A stretch of 64,000 nt of DNA from the NCBI GenBank assembly GCA_021390615.1, contig JAJEJU010000025.1, forward strand, positions 806,001 to 870,000, written 5' to 3'. The notes below the pieces were generated by a model. That model searched no databases. It was not told where the DNA came from and saw nothing but the letters and a program-made list of their open reading frames with translations. Source of the DNA: Rhodanobacteraceae bacterium ZG21-1 (GTDB lineage Bacteria > Pseudomonadota > Gammaproteobacteria > Xanthomonadales > Rhodanobacteraceae). The position numbers and the translations under genes were made by a program. Shown piece after piece: positions 44,854-54,771 of this stretch (the stretch's first letter is position 1; every line of letters starts with the position of its first letter).

Positions 44854-47253
44854 CTAGCGGAACGGCACGTTGAGCGACACCCCCACCGTGCGCGGCGTCG
44901 ACAGCTGCACCAGCATCGGCCCGTTGAAGGAGGCCAGGAAGCTGATCGCCTCGTCGTTGAGCACGCCGACCGGCACCTGGCGGTTGAGCGCGTTGCGCAG
45001 GTACAGGCCGATGCTGGTGCCGTCGTGCAGGGTGACGCCGGCGTCCAGGTCGAGGATGCCGTTGCCGGGCAGCTTGAAGCCGGGGTCGTTGGTGTCGCCG
45101 TTGAAGCCGGCGTTGCGCTTGCTGGTGACGCGCCAGGTGGCGCCGGCGTAGGCGTCGTTGCCGGCCAGGTGGAAGGCATAGCGCCCACCCAGGGTCGCCG
45201 CGCGACGGGCCGAATACGGCAGCGCCGCGCCGTCGCGGATGCCTTGCGCGGGATTGGCCTGCATGGTGCGCGCATTGATGTAGGCGGCGTTGCCGTTGAA
45301 CTGCCACGGCCCGTCGGTGTAGGCCGACTGCAGCTCTAGGCCGTCGATGCGCGCGTCGCCGGCGTTCTGCACCACCTGGTTGCCCAGGGTGTAGGTGATC
45401 AGCTGCATGTTGTGCCATTCGATGTCGTAGGCATCGGCGCCCAGGCTCAAATGGCCGTCTAGATGGCTGCCCTTGTAGCCCAGCTCGTAGCTCTGCAAGG
45501 TGTCCGAGCCGAAGGTGCGCTGCACGGTGGTGCCGCCGCCGGTGATGGTGCTGGTCACCGGCGCCTGCAGGCCGCCGGGGCGATAGCCGGTGGCGGCGCG
45601 CATGTAGTAGGAGTGCTGGCTGTCCGGGCGATAGCTCAGGGTGAGCATCTTGGTGATGTCGTCGCTCACCATGTGCTCGCGGAAGCCGCCGGGGCTGCCG
45701 GCCACGGCGCCATCCTCGAAGTTGGAAAGGTGCTGGGTGTTGCCGCTGGCGCGCACGCCGGCGGCGAGATCCCACTGCGGCGAGATGTGCCAGGTGACGT
45801 CGCCGTAGCCGGCGTATTCGCTGAAGCCGGCGTTGGTCACCTGGTTGAGGATCGACTGCGTGCCCGGCCCGGGAATCGTCGCACCTTTCAGGCGGTAGTT
45901 CTCCCACAGGTTTTCGCGGTCGAACCACACGCCGGCGAGCCAGTCGAAGTGCTCGCCCTTGGCCGAGGTCAGACGGATTTCCTGCGCGGTCTTGTGCACG
46001 GTGTAGTGCGAGTCCACGTACAGCGAGCTCATCGGCTCCGGTTCGGGCAGGCCCGGCTGGGTGAGGAAGCCGCGGAACGCGTTGAACAGCGGGATGAACT
46101 GGCTGGGATAGTCCTGCACGCTGTGGTTGGTGTAGTCCTGGTAGGAGCTGATCCAGTCCAGGTTGGCCCAGCCGAAGTCGTAGGCGGCCTTGAAGGAATA
46201 CAGCGCGAGGTTCTGGGTGAACGGCTCGCGGTGATTGAGCGTGCGGTTGTAGACGCCACCGGACACCGGGCGGCCGGTCGAGGCCGAGTAGTCGGCCATC
46301 GACAGGCCGTCGGCCGCGTTCTGCTGCACCATCGCCGTGAGGTTGAGGGTGAGCTTGTCGATGGGGTCCACTTCCAGCTGCACGCGCGCGCCGCGGGTGT
46401 GGTTGCGATCGGCGCCGTCGACCGGCGTGGCGCTCACCGGCGTGACCACGCCGCTAGTGGGATCGGTATAGGCCGGCTGCTTGTCGGCCACGCCTTTGTA
46501 CAGCCCAGCGACGTGCTGGTCGAACACCGAGATGCGCAGCGCCGCGACGTCTTTCTTCAGCGGCAGGTTCACCGTGGCGTGCTCGGTGTAGTTGATGCCG
46601 TTCGCGCCCTGCGTGCTGGACAGATCGAGGCCGGCGTCGCCGAAGAACTCGCTGGTGTCCGGCTGCTTGGTCACGTACTTGACCAGGCCGCCCATCGAGC
46701 CGGCGCCGTACAGCGTGCCCTGCGGGCCGTACAGGAACTCGACGTGGTCCAGGTCCATCAGGGCCGGGTCGAACACGAAGGTGGCCGAAGCGGCGTACAC
46801 CGTGGTGCCGCCGACCGGCACGTCGTCGATATAGACCGAAGTGGTGGGGCTAGTCTGGTTGCCGGTGGACACGCCGCGCATGATCAGGGTGCCCTGCCCC
46901 GGCCCGCCCTGGCTGGCGTAGAACACGCCAGGCTGGTAGGCCACGTAGTCGGCCATGGTCTTCGCGCCGACCTGCTGCAGGCTCTGCGCGGACACCGTAT
47001 CCACGTGCATCGGCACTTCGCGCGAGGGCTCGCGGCGACGGTTGGCAGTGACCACCACCTCGCCCAGCGTCACCGCCGAGGCGTCGGCCTTGTTCTTCAC
47101 GCTGGGCTGCGCCACCGGCGACGACGCAGCGGACGCAGGCGCGTCTTGCGCGTGGGTCGGCAGCAGCGCGGGAAACAACAGGCAGGAAAGCAGGCTGGGC
47201 AGATAGCGCGGAGTGAGACGACACCGACTCGGCACGGCAAAGCGGACGGGCAT
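44854..47253 (-). CDS. TonB-dependent outer-membrane receptor
   Basis: A 799-residue TonB-dependent receptor. Signal peptide: YLPSLLSCLLFPALLPTHAQ. The TonB box region VTLGEVVVTANRRREPSREV precedes the plug (DYVAYQPGVFYASQGGPGQG, LYGPQGTLYGAGSMGGLVKYV). Beta-barrel strands follow with the SFKAAYDF, WLAGVWFDREN and TGYRPGGLQAP segments. Related proteins take up iron-siderophore or carbohydrate ligands; none can be named here. The C-terminus is VPFR, with an arginine after the usual terminal aromatic. GGAAGGAAG precedes the ATG at 47253. A 7-bp tandem repeat lies about 240 bp upstream. Confidence 0.93.
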   Translation of the reverse strand: MPVRFAVPSRCRLTPRYLPSLLSCLLFPALLPTHAQDAPASAASSPVAQPSVKNKADASAVTLGEVVVTANRRREPSREVPMHVDTVSAQSLQQVGAKTMADYVAYQPGVFYASQGGPGQGTLIMRGVSTGNQTSPTTSVYIDDVPVGGTTVYAASATFVFDPALMDLDHVEFLYGPQGTLYGAGSMGGLVKYVTKQPDTSEFFGDAGLDLSSTQGANGINYTEHATVNLPLKKDVAALRISVFDQHVAGLYKGVADKQPAYTDPTSGVVTPVSATPVDGADRNHTRGARVQLEVDPIDKLTLNLTAMVQQNAADGLSMADYSASTGRPVSGGVYNRTLNHREPFTQNLALYSFKAAYDFGWANLDWISSYQDYTNHSVQDYPSQFIPLFNAFRGFLTQPGLPEPEPMSSLYVDSHYTVHKTAQEIRLTSAKGEHFDWLAGVWFDRENLWENYRLKGATIPGPGTQSILNQVTNAGFSEYAGYGDVTWHISPQWDLAAGVRASGNTQHLSNFEDGAVAGSPGGFREHMVSDDITKMLTLSYRPDSQHSYYMRAATGYRPGGLQAPVTSTITGGGTTVQRTFGSDTLQSYELGYKGSHLDGHLSLGADAYDIEWHNMQLITYTLGNQVVQNAGDARIDGLELQSAYTDGPWQFNGNAAYINARTMQANPAQGIRDGAALPYSARRAATLGGRYAFHLAGNDAYAGATWRVTSKRNAGFNGDTNDPGFKLPGNGILDLDAGVTLHDGTSIGLYLRNALNRQVPVGVLNDEAISFLASFNGPMLVQLSTPRTVGVSLNVPFR

Positions 47254-47495
47254 GCGGGCTTCCTTCCGGGGACGGAATGCAGCGGCTCGGCCTCGCTTCC
47301 TGGCGCAGGCCGGGGATCGCTTGTTCCGATTGTATCCGCCAGCACGCGCGGCGATGTCAACGTGCCACCGTCGCACATCGTGGCGCCGTGTGAGCGTCGA
47401 CACATCGCGCGCCGTGCTGCGCGGCCGCAGGCGCGGCTGATGTCTGCGCAGGCTTCGGCCAGGCGAAGCGATCGCGCCGATAACTTGCGGCCAAT

Positions 47496-47537
47496 GGGTG
47501 ATGGGTGATGGGTGATGGGTGATGGGTGATGGGCGAT
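47496..47537. repeat. Heptanucleotide tandem repeat upstream of the TonB receptor gene
   Basis: Six copies of gggtgat (the last reads gggcgat) are perfectly in tandem. They lie in the 433-bp gap between prmC and the TonB-receptor gene, upstream of the receptor start. Slipped-strand change in copy number could alter promoter spacing. No other feature is recognised in 47254-47686. Confidence 0.85.
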
Positions 47538-47686
47538 CATCGTTGAGCTGATGCTCAACCGGCCGATACTCGACGACTGGACCATCCGGGGAACAGCGAC
47601 GCACGAAGGCGAACGCTCGCCGGCACCGTCGAGACAAGCCGCATCACGCGCGCCGCCTGTCGGCCATCGCATGGATCAGCCGACGA

Positions 47687-48529
47687 CTACGCCGGCGCCG
47701 CCGCCACCCAGCGGCCGCCGCTCACCCGGTCGCGCTGTTCCAGATCCTGCGCGGTGAACACTTCGGCGTAACCGGCATCGCGCAGCAGCACACGCACCGC
47801 CTCGCCCTGGTTCCAGCCGTGCTCGAACAACAGCCAGCCGCCCGGCTGCAGGTGCTCGCCGGCGTGGGCGACGATATGGCGGATGTCGTCCAGTCCGTCG
47901 CGCCCTGAAGCGAGTGCGGCGGCCGGCTCGTAGCGCAGGTCGCCCTGGCTCAGATGAGGATCGCCTGCCTCGATATAGGGCGGATTGGACACCACCAGCG
48001 CGAAGCGTCGCCCCGCCACCGGCTCGAACCAGCTGCCCTGCCGCAGCTCCACCCGGGCCAGACCGAGCCGTGCGGCATTGCGCGCGGCGACGGCGAGCGT
48101 CTCGGCGCTGGCTTCGACCGCCGTCACCTGCGCGCGCGGCCGCTCGCTGGCCAGCGCCAACGCGATCGCGCCGCTGCCGGCGCCCAGGTCGAGCACCGTC
48201 GCAGCGGCTTGCTCAGGCAAGCGTTCCAGCGCCAGCTCGACCAGCCGCTCGGTGTCCGCGCGTGGAATCAGCGTGGCCGGCGTCACCTCCAGATCGAGCG
48301 TCCAGAAGCCGCGCCGGCCGACGATGTAGGCCAGCGGCTCGCCGGCCGCGCGGCGCGCGACCAGCTCGGCATAAGCCGCGCGGGTCGACGCGTCGAGCGG
48401 CTCGTCGGCATGCGCGATCAGCCAGCTGCGCGACTTGCCCAGCAGATGCAGCAGCAACTGCTCGGCTTCGCCGCGCTCGCCGCCCAACGAATCGGCGGCG
48501 TCGCGCAGCACGGCCCTCAATTCATCCAC
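47687..48529 (-). CDS. prmC: Peptide chain release factor N5-glutamine methyltransferase
   Basis: A 280-residue SAM-dependent methyltransferase that methylates the GGQ glutamine of release factors RF1 and RF2. The N-terminal helical part ([34 protein letters not shown]) and [15 protein letters not shown] precede the SAM motif [16 protein letters not shown]. The catalytic NPPY motif is in [12 protein letters not shown] near residue 185. It starts inside the last codons of the 1405-residue membrane protein gene (8-bp overlap), so the two are translationally coupled. The usual prfA neighbour is not present. Confidence 0.95.
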   Translation of the reverse strand: MDELRAVLRDAADSLGGERGEAEQLLLHLLGKSRSWLIAHADEPLDASTRAAYAELVARRAAGEPLAYIVGRRGFWTLDLEVTPATLIPRADTERLVELALERLPEQAAATVLDLGAGSGAIALALASERPRAQVTAVEASAETLAVAARNAARLGLARVELRQGSWFEPVAGRRFALVVSNPPYIEAGDPHLSQGDLRYEPAAALASGRDGLDDIRHIVAHAGEHLQPGGWLLFEHGWNQGEAVRVLLRDAGYAEVFTAQDLEQRDRVSGGRWVAAAPA

Positions 48530-51500
48530 CCGCTTCTCCCTCGGGCGCGGCCGCCACCTCCGGCAAGGACGGCGCGACCGGCTTGCGCCGCCAGTAGCCG
48601 CCGCTGCTCCACGCGGCGAAACCCCAGCGCAGCCAGCCGATCAGCGCATTCGCCAGCCACAGCGCCCAGGCCAGCATCGCCAGCTTGTAGATCCACACCG
48701 GCAGGCTGAACACGCCGGCTTGCGGCAAGGCGTCGGCGGTCTGGTCGGCGAACCAGTTCAGCACGCCGCCGTCGCTCGACCCGGCCAGGTGCATTTCCGG
48801 CCGGCCCAGCAGGCCGCCGGGCACGGCGGCCACCAGGGTCAGCACGGCGATCGCGCTGGAGACCGCCAGCAGCACCTGCATCAGGTTGAACACCCAGCGC
48901 CTGGACTGCTCGGTGTTGCTCAGCCGCGCACGCAGGCCCAGCAGGATCAGCCACAAGGCCACCACCGCGTACGCGCTCCAGGCGAAGGCGGAGAAGCCCA
49001 GCCCCAGCAGCAGCCAGTGATGGAAGCGCAGCGGCGTCGGCGCATAGCGCCCCAGCAGCCAGGCCAGCACCAGCAGCACGCCGAGCTGCGACCAGTACAG
49101 CACCGCCGGCCCCTGCGTAGGCCCCCAGGTCCACAGGATCCAGCGGTCCTTCGGCAAGCCCAGGCTGAGATCTAGGTTCGCGCCCGAGGCGCCCAGCGCG
49201 AGCGAGGGCGTGCGCGTGCCGGCGGCGATGCCCTGCGGCAGGCGCAGGCGCAGGTGATAGCGATGTTCACCCGGCAGCAGAGGCAGGCTCAGCTTGCCGT
49301 TCTGCACGGCCAGGTCGAGATTGGCGTCGTCACGGCTGGCCTGCAGCAGCACGGCGCCTTCGGGCAGGCCGATCGCGTGATCGCCGCCGCGCGTGCTGCG
49401 CGCGCTCAGGTCGATGCCGACTTCGCTGGCATGCTCGCCGACCTCGCTGCTCAGGCGCACCTGATCGAAGGCCAGGCTGTCGCCGGCCACCGCTTGCGGC
49501 CGAGTGATCGACAGCTGCAGCTGCTCGCCCGGCAGCGGCTGGAAGCTGAGGTTGCGCTCGCCCATGATGGTCGGCAAGCCCTTGGCGTCGACGTGCCAGA
49601 TCGGCGCGGCCGACACCTGCCAGGTCTCGGCACGTTCGCCCAGCGCCGGCGCGGTCAGCTGCAGCTTGTCGGCCTGGTCCAGCTTGCTGGTCCAGGTCAC
49701 GCTGTTCTGCTGTGCGGTGAAGGTGACGCCGATGCGGCCGTTCTGCACGCGCAGGCCGTCGCCTTGCGGATGCTCGCCCGGCAGCAGCGGCAGCTCGATG
49801 CTGAAGCCGCCTTCCTTCGGCGCGATGCGCTCGACCGTGTTCTCCACCGTCCAGTCCAGCCCGAGCACCAGGTTGCGGGTCAGCCGCACGTAAGGCGGGA
49901 AAGCCTGCTTGGTTTCGGCCGCGCCGCCGTCGGCGCCGCTGCGCGCGCGGCTGAGTTCCACGCTGTCGCCCAGCACGCGGCCCTCGTCCACCCCGCTCAA
50001 GGCCCAGTCCTGCCCTTCGAAGACCATGCGCCGCGGCGTCAGTGCAAAGTGCACACTGGCGTGGTCGACGCCGTCGGCCAGGTAGTGCAGCTCGACGCGA
50101 TGCACGCCGCGCTCCAGGCGCACTGCCGGCTGGCCGTCCTCGCGGCGCACCAGCGGCGCATCCGCGTGACCGTCGACGCTCACCTGGGTCAAGGCCAGCG
50201 CCTGGTCCGCGCTGGGCAGCGGCAGCGCCACCGCAGCACCGGCGTGCACCTCCAACTGCAGCACGATGCCGTCGCCCTTGGCCTGCACCGTCGCCGTGGG
50301 CAGCTCCGCGCAATCCGGCGAGCACTTCGGCGCTTCCAGCAAGCGATTGTGCAGCAGTTGCAGCAAGTCGTTGTCCGGCGTCGCCTGCGCCTGCGCAGGT
50401 GACGCCGGCATCCACAGCGCCGGCAGCAGCGCTAGCGCGAGCAGCGCGGCGGGTGCGGCGACGGGCCGGCGCGAACGCCAGCGTTCCTGCCATGCCAGCA
50501 CCGCGTCGCGCGACAGCCGGGCAAGCAGCACGAACAGCAGGGCCAGCATCGCCACGCGCAGCAGCCGCACCAGCCAGGACGGCGCGATCACCAGGCGCAT
50601 GCTCTGCGCGGGCGTCACCGGTCCCGACCAGTCGAGCCGGTAGCGGCCGCCCTGCCAGTGCGCCTGGCCCGGCCCCGCCTGCACCACGCTGTGGCTGTCG
50701 ACCACGCTGCTCACCAGATCGCTGGCCTGGATGTTTGACCCCGTCACCGTGACGGTTTCCAGTTTGCGCGCTGGCTTGTTCGCATAGCTGTCTGCCTGCA
50801 TCTTCGACGGCAAGCTCGCCGGCGGTGCGATCGGCGCCGGCGCGGCGGCCATCTCCTCGGGCGGCGGCGGTGGCGGCGGGGGTTCAGGCAAGTCACGCCG
50901 ATTCTCCCCGGCGGCATCCTCGGCGGCCTGCCGAGCCTGCTGGGCGACCTTCTTGTCCACGGCCAGCGGCGCCACGCCCGTCATCGCTCCGCCCTGGTCC
51001 GGCTCATAGAAGCTGAGCTGCAGCGGCTGCGACCAGACTTGCGGCTCCAGCTGCGGATGCAGCGCATATTTCGCCTGGTCGGAAGCGAACGGCAGCGCCC
51101 ACAGCACCAGCAACAGCATCGCCGCGGAGGCGATCCACTGGGTCAATCGACGCAGACGCCCCACCGGCAAGGCGCGCCAGGCGAGCAGCAGGGCCAGGGC
51201 CAGCAGCAGGGTCCAGTGCGGCGCGCCGGCCTCGTGCTGGGACAGGATCAGGAAGCCGAGCGCGGGCAAGGTCCATGCCCAGCCCAGCAGGCGCCCCGCC
51301 AGCAAGGCGACCAAGGCAGCCACGAACAGGTCGAGCAGGCTCCACTGCGCCACCCAGGAATCCGGCGAATGGTCGGCGCCCGGCGCGCCGAGCAGGCGAT
51401 AGCCAGGCGGCAGATGCAGCACCGCATCGATGCCGTCCAGGGTGGTCTGCCAGCCGTTGCTGGGCAGCGCGCCGTGATGGTCGGGCAGGCGCAGGCCGGC

Positions 51501-52739
51501 ATGCAGTTGTACCTCGCTGCCGCGCAGCTCCACGCCGCTGTCGTCGCCCGCACCGCGCGTCACCAGCAGGGGATCCTCGTCCAGCTCGGCACGCTGCAGA
51601 TGCCATGGCGCCGCCACATCCAGCCGCTGGCTGCGATGCAACTGGCCGATGAGCTGGTCGCTGGCGCTGAGCCCCTGGCCGTCGAAATCCAGCCACAGCT
51701 GGCGCCGCAGGTGCAGCTGGTCGTCCTTGCCACCCTCGCCCGCGCGCACGCCCTGCACGATGCGCAGGCCATTGGCGTCGTCCAGTGCATAGGCGGGCAG
51801 GTTATGCCAGTCGCCGGGCACGTTGGCCTGGTCGGCGTCGACCGCCTGTCCCTCAGCGCGGCTGCTGCGCAGGCTGCTGTCGTCCGCGTAGCCCCAGATC
51901 TCCTGGCGCGGCCAGGGCGCGGCCGGCAGGGTCAACGCCACCTGTTGCAGCGGGGCGTCGGCGCGCGCGCCCAGCTTGAGCACCCAGTGACCCGGGCGCA
52001 ATTGCACGCGCAGGCGGCCGTCGCTTTCCAGCCGCGCCGGCAGCCTGCCTTCCAACGAAGCGGCGACGAAGCCTTTCGGCAGCACCGGGCCGAGCAGTTG
52101 CTCGCGCGCGCTGCCGGCGACGTCAAGCTGCAATTCGGTGTCCAGTAGCGCGGGCAGGCCGTCGGTGAGTCGGCGATACACGCGCAGCGAGATCGCATCG
52201 GCAGTGCGCTGCGCCGCGGCCGCCTCGCCCAGGGTCAGCTGGTCGCCGTTGCGCTCGATCCGGCTCACCGCGGCACCGTCCAGCTTCAGCGCGACCAGGC
52301 CGATCGATTCCGGCACGTACAGCGAAGCGGGGCGCTCGTCCCAAGGCAGTTCGCCCTGGATGGTGTAGTCGCCCGGCTCCAGCCACACGCACGGCTGGCT
52401 GTCGCGCTTCAGCACGGTCAGCGGCTTGCCGCCCGCGACGACCTGCTGCGGCCAGTTGTGTTCACCGCCGGGCAGTTCCACCCAGCTGGCGACATCCACG
52501 TGCACGCCGAGGCTGAAGTGCGCGCCGGTGGCGCCCGCCTCGATCTGCAGGCGACCAGTCCAGACGCACTGATAGCTGTCGTCGCCCGGCTCCTCGGTGG
52601 CGAGGAACGGACAGGCGTGCTCGGGGACATCGTGCAGGACCCAGGCCTGCCAGTCGCGCAGCGAAGGCGGAATGTCCTGCGCCCACAGCGGCGCGGCCAT
52701 CCATAGCAGTACCAGCAACAGCAAGCTTCGGCGATGCAT
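48522..52739 (-). CDS. Large membrane protein of unknown function (1405 residues)
   Basis: A signal peptide ([19 protein letters not shown]) starts a 1405-residue protein. A periplasmic beta-rich stretch of about 400 residues is followed by several membrane helices ([36 protein letters not shown]). A polyproline run precedes a segment [18 protein letters not shown], which looks like the start of a TonB-receptor plug. Further helices ([16 protein letters not shown]), a second beta-rich stretch and a C-terminal helical bundle follow. I recognise no whole-length family. The start at 52739 has GGGAGA. It overlaps prmC by 8 bp. The length and mix of parts suggest a fused or scaffold envelope protein. 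Confidence 0.8.
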   Translation of the reverse strand: MHRRSLLLLVLLWMAAPLWAQDIPPSLRDWQAWVLHDVPEHACPFLATEEPGDDSYQCVWTGRLQIEAGATGAHFSLGVHVDVASWVELPGGEHNWPQQVVAGGKPLTVLKRDSQPCVWLEPGDYTIQGELPWDERPASLYVPESIGLVALKLDGAAVSRIERNGDQLTLGEAAAAQRTADAISLRVYRRLTDGLPALLDTELQLDVAGSAREQLLGPVLPKGFVAASLEGRLPARLESDGRLRVQLRPGHWVLKLGARADAPLQQVALTLPAAPWPRQEIWGYADDSSLRSSRAEGQAVDADQANVPGDWHNLPAYALDDANGLRIVQGVRAGEGGKDDQLHLRRQLWLDFDGQGLSASDQLIGQLHRSQRLDVAAPWHLQRAELDEDPLLVTRGAGDDSGVELRGSEVQLHAGLRLPDHHGALPSNGWQTTLDGIDAVLHLPPGYRLLGAPGADHSPDSWVAQWSLLDLFVAALVALLAGRLLGWAWTLPALGFLILSQHEAGAPHWTLLLALALLLAWRALPVGRLRRLTQWIASAAMLLLVLWALPFASDQAKYALHPQLEPQVWSQPLQLSFYEPDQGGAMTGVAPLAVDKKVAQQARQAAEDAAGENRRDLPEPPPPPPPPEEMAAAPAPIAPPASLPSKMQADSYANKPARKLETVTVTGSNIQASDLVSSVVDSHSVVQAGPGQAHWQGGRYRLDWSGPVTPAQSMRLVIAPSWLVRLLRVAMLALLFVLLARLSRDAVLAWQERWRSRRPVAAPAALLALALLPALWMPASPAQAQATPDNDLLQLLHNRLLEAPKCSPDCAELPTATVQAKGDGIVLQLEVHAGAAVALPLPSADQALALTQVSVDGHADAPLVRREDGQPAVRLERGVHRVELHYLADGVDHASVHFALTPRRMVFEGQDWALSGVDEGRVLGDSVELSRARSGADGGAAETKQAFPPYVRLTRNLVLGLDWTVENTVERIAPKEGGFSIELPLLPGEHPQGDGLRVQNGRIGVTFTAQQNSVTWTSKLDQADKLQLTAPALGERAETWQVSAAPIWHVDAKGLPTIMGERNLSFQPLPGEQLQLSITRPQAVAGDSLAFDQVRLSSEVGEHASEVGIDLSARSTRGGDHAIGLPEGAVLLQASRDDANLDLAVQNGKLSLPLLPGEHRYHLRLRLPQGIAAGTRTPSLALGASGANLDLSLGLPKDRWILWTWGPTQGPAVLYWSQLGVLLVLAWLLGRYAPTPLRFHHWLLLGLGFSAFAWSAYAVVALWLILLGLRARLSNTEQSRRWVFNLMQVLLAVSSAIAVLTLVAAVPGGLLGRPEMHLAGSSDGGVLNWFADQTADALPQAGVFSLPVWIYKLAMLAWALWLANALIGWLRWGFAAWSSGGYWRRKPVAPSLPEVAAAPEGEAGG

Positions 52740-53055
52740 GTTTTCTCCCTGTCCCCCGACCGAGGTCACAGTGTAGGTAGATTGACCGGGCCGGCACAGC
52801 ATCCATCGGCGATCGACGGCAGACGGCCCTTCCATGCAACGCGGCAATCCGCCCGACGGGGTTGCGCGAGTGCTGAAGGCGCCATGCAGAGCGCGGCGAC
52901 GCACCGTTGGTTGCATCAACGGAGGCGCCTGGCTTGGCGAGGGCGTCACGCGCACCGGCGACTTGGGCGGCTCGGCGAACTGGCTCGGTGCCGCGTATCC
53001 CGCACGCCGTTCCTTGCATGCCATCGAGCTGCCTGTCGTCAGGCGATCGCGGACG
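52740..53055. other. Upstream region of the 1405-residue protein gene
   Basis: About 315 bp with no supportable gene. It must contain the promoter of the large membrane-protein gene (minus strand). Plus-strand frames here lack ribosome sites and family character. Confidence 0.5.
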
Positions 53056-53236
53056 AAAAAAACCGGCGGCGAAGCTGGCTTCGCCGCCGGTCGGATGTCC
53101 ACCGCGCCGCGGGGGGAGGGAGGGTCCGGCGCGGGGGACTGCGTTGGTCCGGCTCGACGGCGGTAGGGGGTACGCCGCCGAACCTGCTCGCTGGGAGCTT
53201 ATGGACCTTCCGGCCGCCCTGACAGCGATCCGGAGT
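53056..53236 (-). ncRNA. Candidate OxyS-like small RNA with C-rich loops, divergent from oxyR
   Basis: A minus-strand transcript of about 180 nt is predicted from a sigma70 promoter (TTGAAC, 17 bp, TAATTT) to a strong terminator. Three stem-loops can be drawn. SL1 at 53158-53177 has a CCCCC loop. SL2 at 53102-53134 has a perfect 7-bp stem (CCGCGCC with GGCGCGG) and a 19-nt loop containing CCCUCCCUCCCCCC. The terminator has a perfect 13-bp stem (53062-53074 with 53079-53091) followed by seven U (53056-53062). C-rich loops are the hallmark of anti-Shine-Dalgarno sRNAs such as sX13 of Xanthomonas. The layout mirrors E. coli oxyS/oxyR. No protein-coding frame on this strand is convincing. Confidence 0.62.
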
Positions 53237-53240
53237 ACGC

Positions 53241-53269
53241 AAATTACGGCGTGCGGATGGATTGTTCAA
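53241..53269 (-). promoter_or_regulatory. Promoter of the candidate small RNA
   Basis: On the minus strand TTGAAC (53264-53269) and TAATTT (53241-53246) are separated by exactly 17 bp. Transcription is expected to start near 53233-53236. The OxyR-type palindromes lie directly upstream of the -35 box, the position from which OxyR activates. Confidence 0.6.
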
Positions 53270-53272
53270 ATT

Positions 53273-53306
53273 GATTGTCTGGATCACAATCATAGACATG
53301 AACTAT
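53273..53306. promoter_or_regulatory. Two OxyR/LysR-type dyads in the oxyR/small-RNA intergenic region
   Basis: ATAGACATGAACTAT (53292-53306) fits one ATAG-N7-CTAT half of the OxyR consensus exactly. GATTGT-N7-ACAATC (53273-53291) is a second dyad of the same span. Their centres are 17 bp apart, not the roughly 22 bp of the full consensus, so the second may be a weaker site. The pair overlaps a likely oxyR promoter (TTGATT at 53271-53276), which would give autorepression of oxyR and activation of the divergent RNA. Confidence 0.65.
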
Positions 53307-53368
53307 CGAGCCAAATCCATGCCTGACCGGGCCAACGCGCCCTTGTTCCAGCCCGTCGGAGGTCTGCC

Positions 53369-54316
53369 ATGAACCTGCGCGACCTGCACTACCTGGTGGC
53401 GCTGGCCGAGCACCGCCACTTCGGACGCGCCGCCGAAGCCAGCTTCGTCAGCCAGCCCACCCTGTCCACCCAGATCAAGAAACTGGAGGACGAGCTGGGC
53501 GTGGCCCTGGTCGAGCGCACGCCGCGCAAAGTGCTGCTGACCGAGACCGGCATGGAGATCGCTCGCCGCGCGCGCGGCGTGCTGGCCGAGATCGACGAGA
53601 TCAAGGCGATCGCGCAGCGCACTCGCGACCCGGAGTCCGGCAAGCTGCGCCTGGGCATCTTCCCTACCCTCGGCCCTTACCTGCTGCCACATCTGGTGCC
53701 GATGGTGCGCGAACACTTTCCGCGGCTCGAACTGCTGCTGTTCGAGGAGAAGACCGAGCACGTGATCCGCATGCTGCGCGAAGGCGCGCTGGACGTCGGC
53801 GTGTTGGCGCTGCCGCTGCACGAGGACAGCCTGCACAGCGAATTCCTGTTCGAGGAACCGTTCGTGCTGGCGGTGCCCGAGCTGCATCCGCTGGCGCGCC
53901 GCAAAGGACGCCTGAAGCTGGACGAGCTGGAGGACGAGAACCTGTTGCTGCTGGAGGAGGGCCACTGCCTGCGCGACCAGGCGCTGGAGGTGTGCCAGCT
54001 GGCCGGCGCCGGCGAGAAGGCCGGCTTCCGCGCCACCAGCCTGGAAACCCTGCGCCAGATGGTGGCCGCGAACGTCGGCATCACCTTGCTGCCGACGCTG
54101 GCGATCCAGCCGCCGATGGCGCGCACCGACAACGTGCACCTGATCGAATTCGCGGCGCCCGCGCCGAGCCGGCGGATCGCCCTGGTGTGGCGCCGCAGCT
54201 CGTCGATGAGCGGCTTCCTCAAGCGCTTCGCCGCGATCATCCGCAGCATGCCCGAGACCCTGCTGCAGCCGCGTCAGCAGGTTTCCTCGCCGATGCCGCG
54301 CAAGACGGCGCCCTAG
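53369..54316 (+). CDS. oxyR: Hydrogen-peroxide sensor OxyR (LysR family)
   Basis: A 315-residue LysR-type regulator. The N-terminal winged HTH includes HFGRAAEASFVSQPTLSTQI, and the C-terminal sensor domain carries the redox pair GHCLRDQALEVC, with cysteines at residues 200 and 209, equivalent to Cys199 and Cys208 of E. coli OxyR. Peroxide forms a disulphide between them and turns on antioxidant genes. GGAGG-like GTCGGAGG precedes the ATG. msrA lies downstream on the other strand, consistent with an oxidative-stress block. Length is normal for OxyR. Confidence 0.96.
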   Translation: MNLRDLHYLVALAEHRHFGRAAEASFVSQPTLSTQIKKLEDELGVALVERTPRKVLLTETGMEIARRARGVLAEIDEIKAIAQRTRDPESGKLRLGIFPTLGPYLLPHLVPMVREHFPRLELLLFEEKTEHVIRMLREGALDVGVLALPLHEDSLHSEFLFEEPFVLAVPELHPLARRKGRLKLDELEDENLLLLEEGHCLRDQALEVCQLAGAGEKAGFRATSLETLRQMVAANVGITLLPTLAIQPPMARTDNVHLIEFAAPAPSRRIALVWRRSSSMSGFLKRFAAIIRSMPETLLQPRQQVSSPMPRKTAP

Positions 54317-54771
54317 CGCTCGCGGCTCGCGGCTCGCGGCGGGATGGCGGACATCTCGCTGCGGGGTACTACTCGATCGTCTGCAGCAAGTTCTGGGCGA
54401 TTCAAGGCAAAGCGCCGGAGCCGGCGCCGACATAGCGCCGGCAGCTCCAGATGCGAAGGGCGACAAGCAGCCGCGAGCCGCTTGGTGAAGCCAGCCAGAG
54501 CGGGAGGCGCCTGCCGCGCAAAGAACGCCAAGGATGAGCCGGTCCAGGCAGATCGACCCGGACAGATCGACCCGGATAAATCAACTTAGACAGATCGACT
54601 CGAAGAACCGCCAAGACGCAGGCACCGATGCGCCGCAAAACCGATGACTTGCGGGCAACACACGGTGCGCACGCGGCTTCCGCGCAGCCAGATTCCGGCT
54701 AGCGCCGCCCTGCTGCGATCATCAGTGCAAGTGTCGCCTCGGCGCGAACCGGCTGCTGGGCAGCGCGCGGC
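54317..54771. other. Intergenic region with 14-bp tandem repeats
   Basis: About 455 bp between the converging oxyR and msrA genes. Four copies of a 14-bp unit (cagatcgacccgga and variants) lie at 54549-54604. A short ctcgcgg repeat lies near 54320-54345. No gene is supportable; small frames through the repeats are artefacts. Confidence 0.7.

Noticed and set aside
44237-44873. Short frames reading FLWATFLWASKEKW and GYFSLGQQRKVARA
   Set aside because: They are products of the inverted-repeat element; the same peptides appear on both arms and no ribosome site precedes them.
53039-53299. An 86-codon minus-strand frame through the oxyR upstream region
   Set aside because: Its start lies upstream of the predicted promoter and its codons run through a perfect terminator stem; a non-coding RNA explains the region better.
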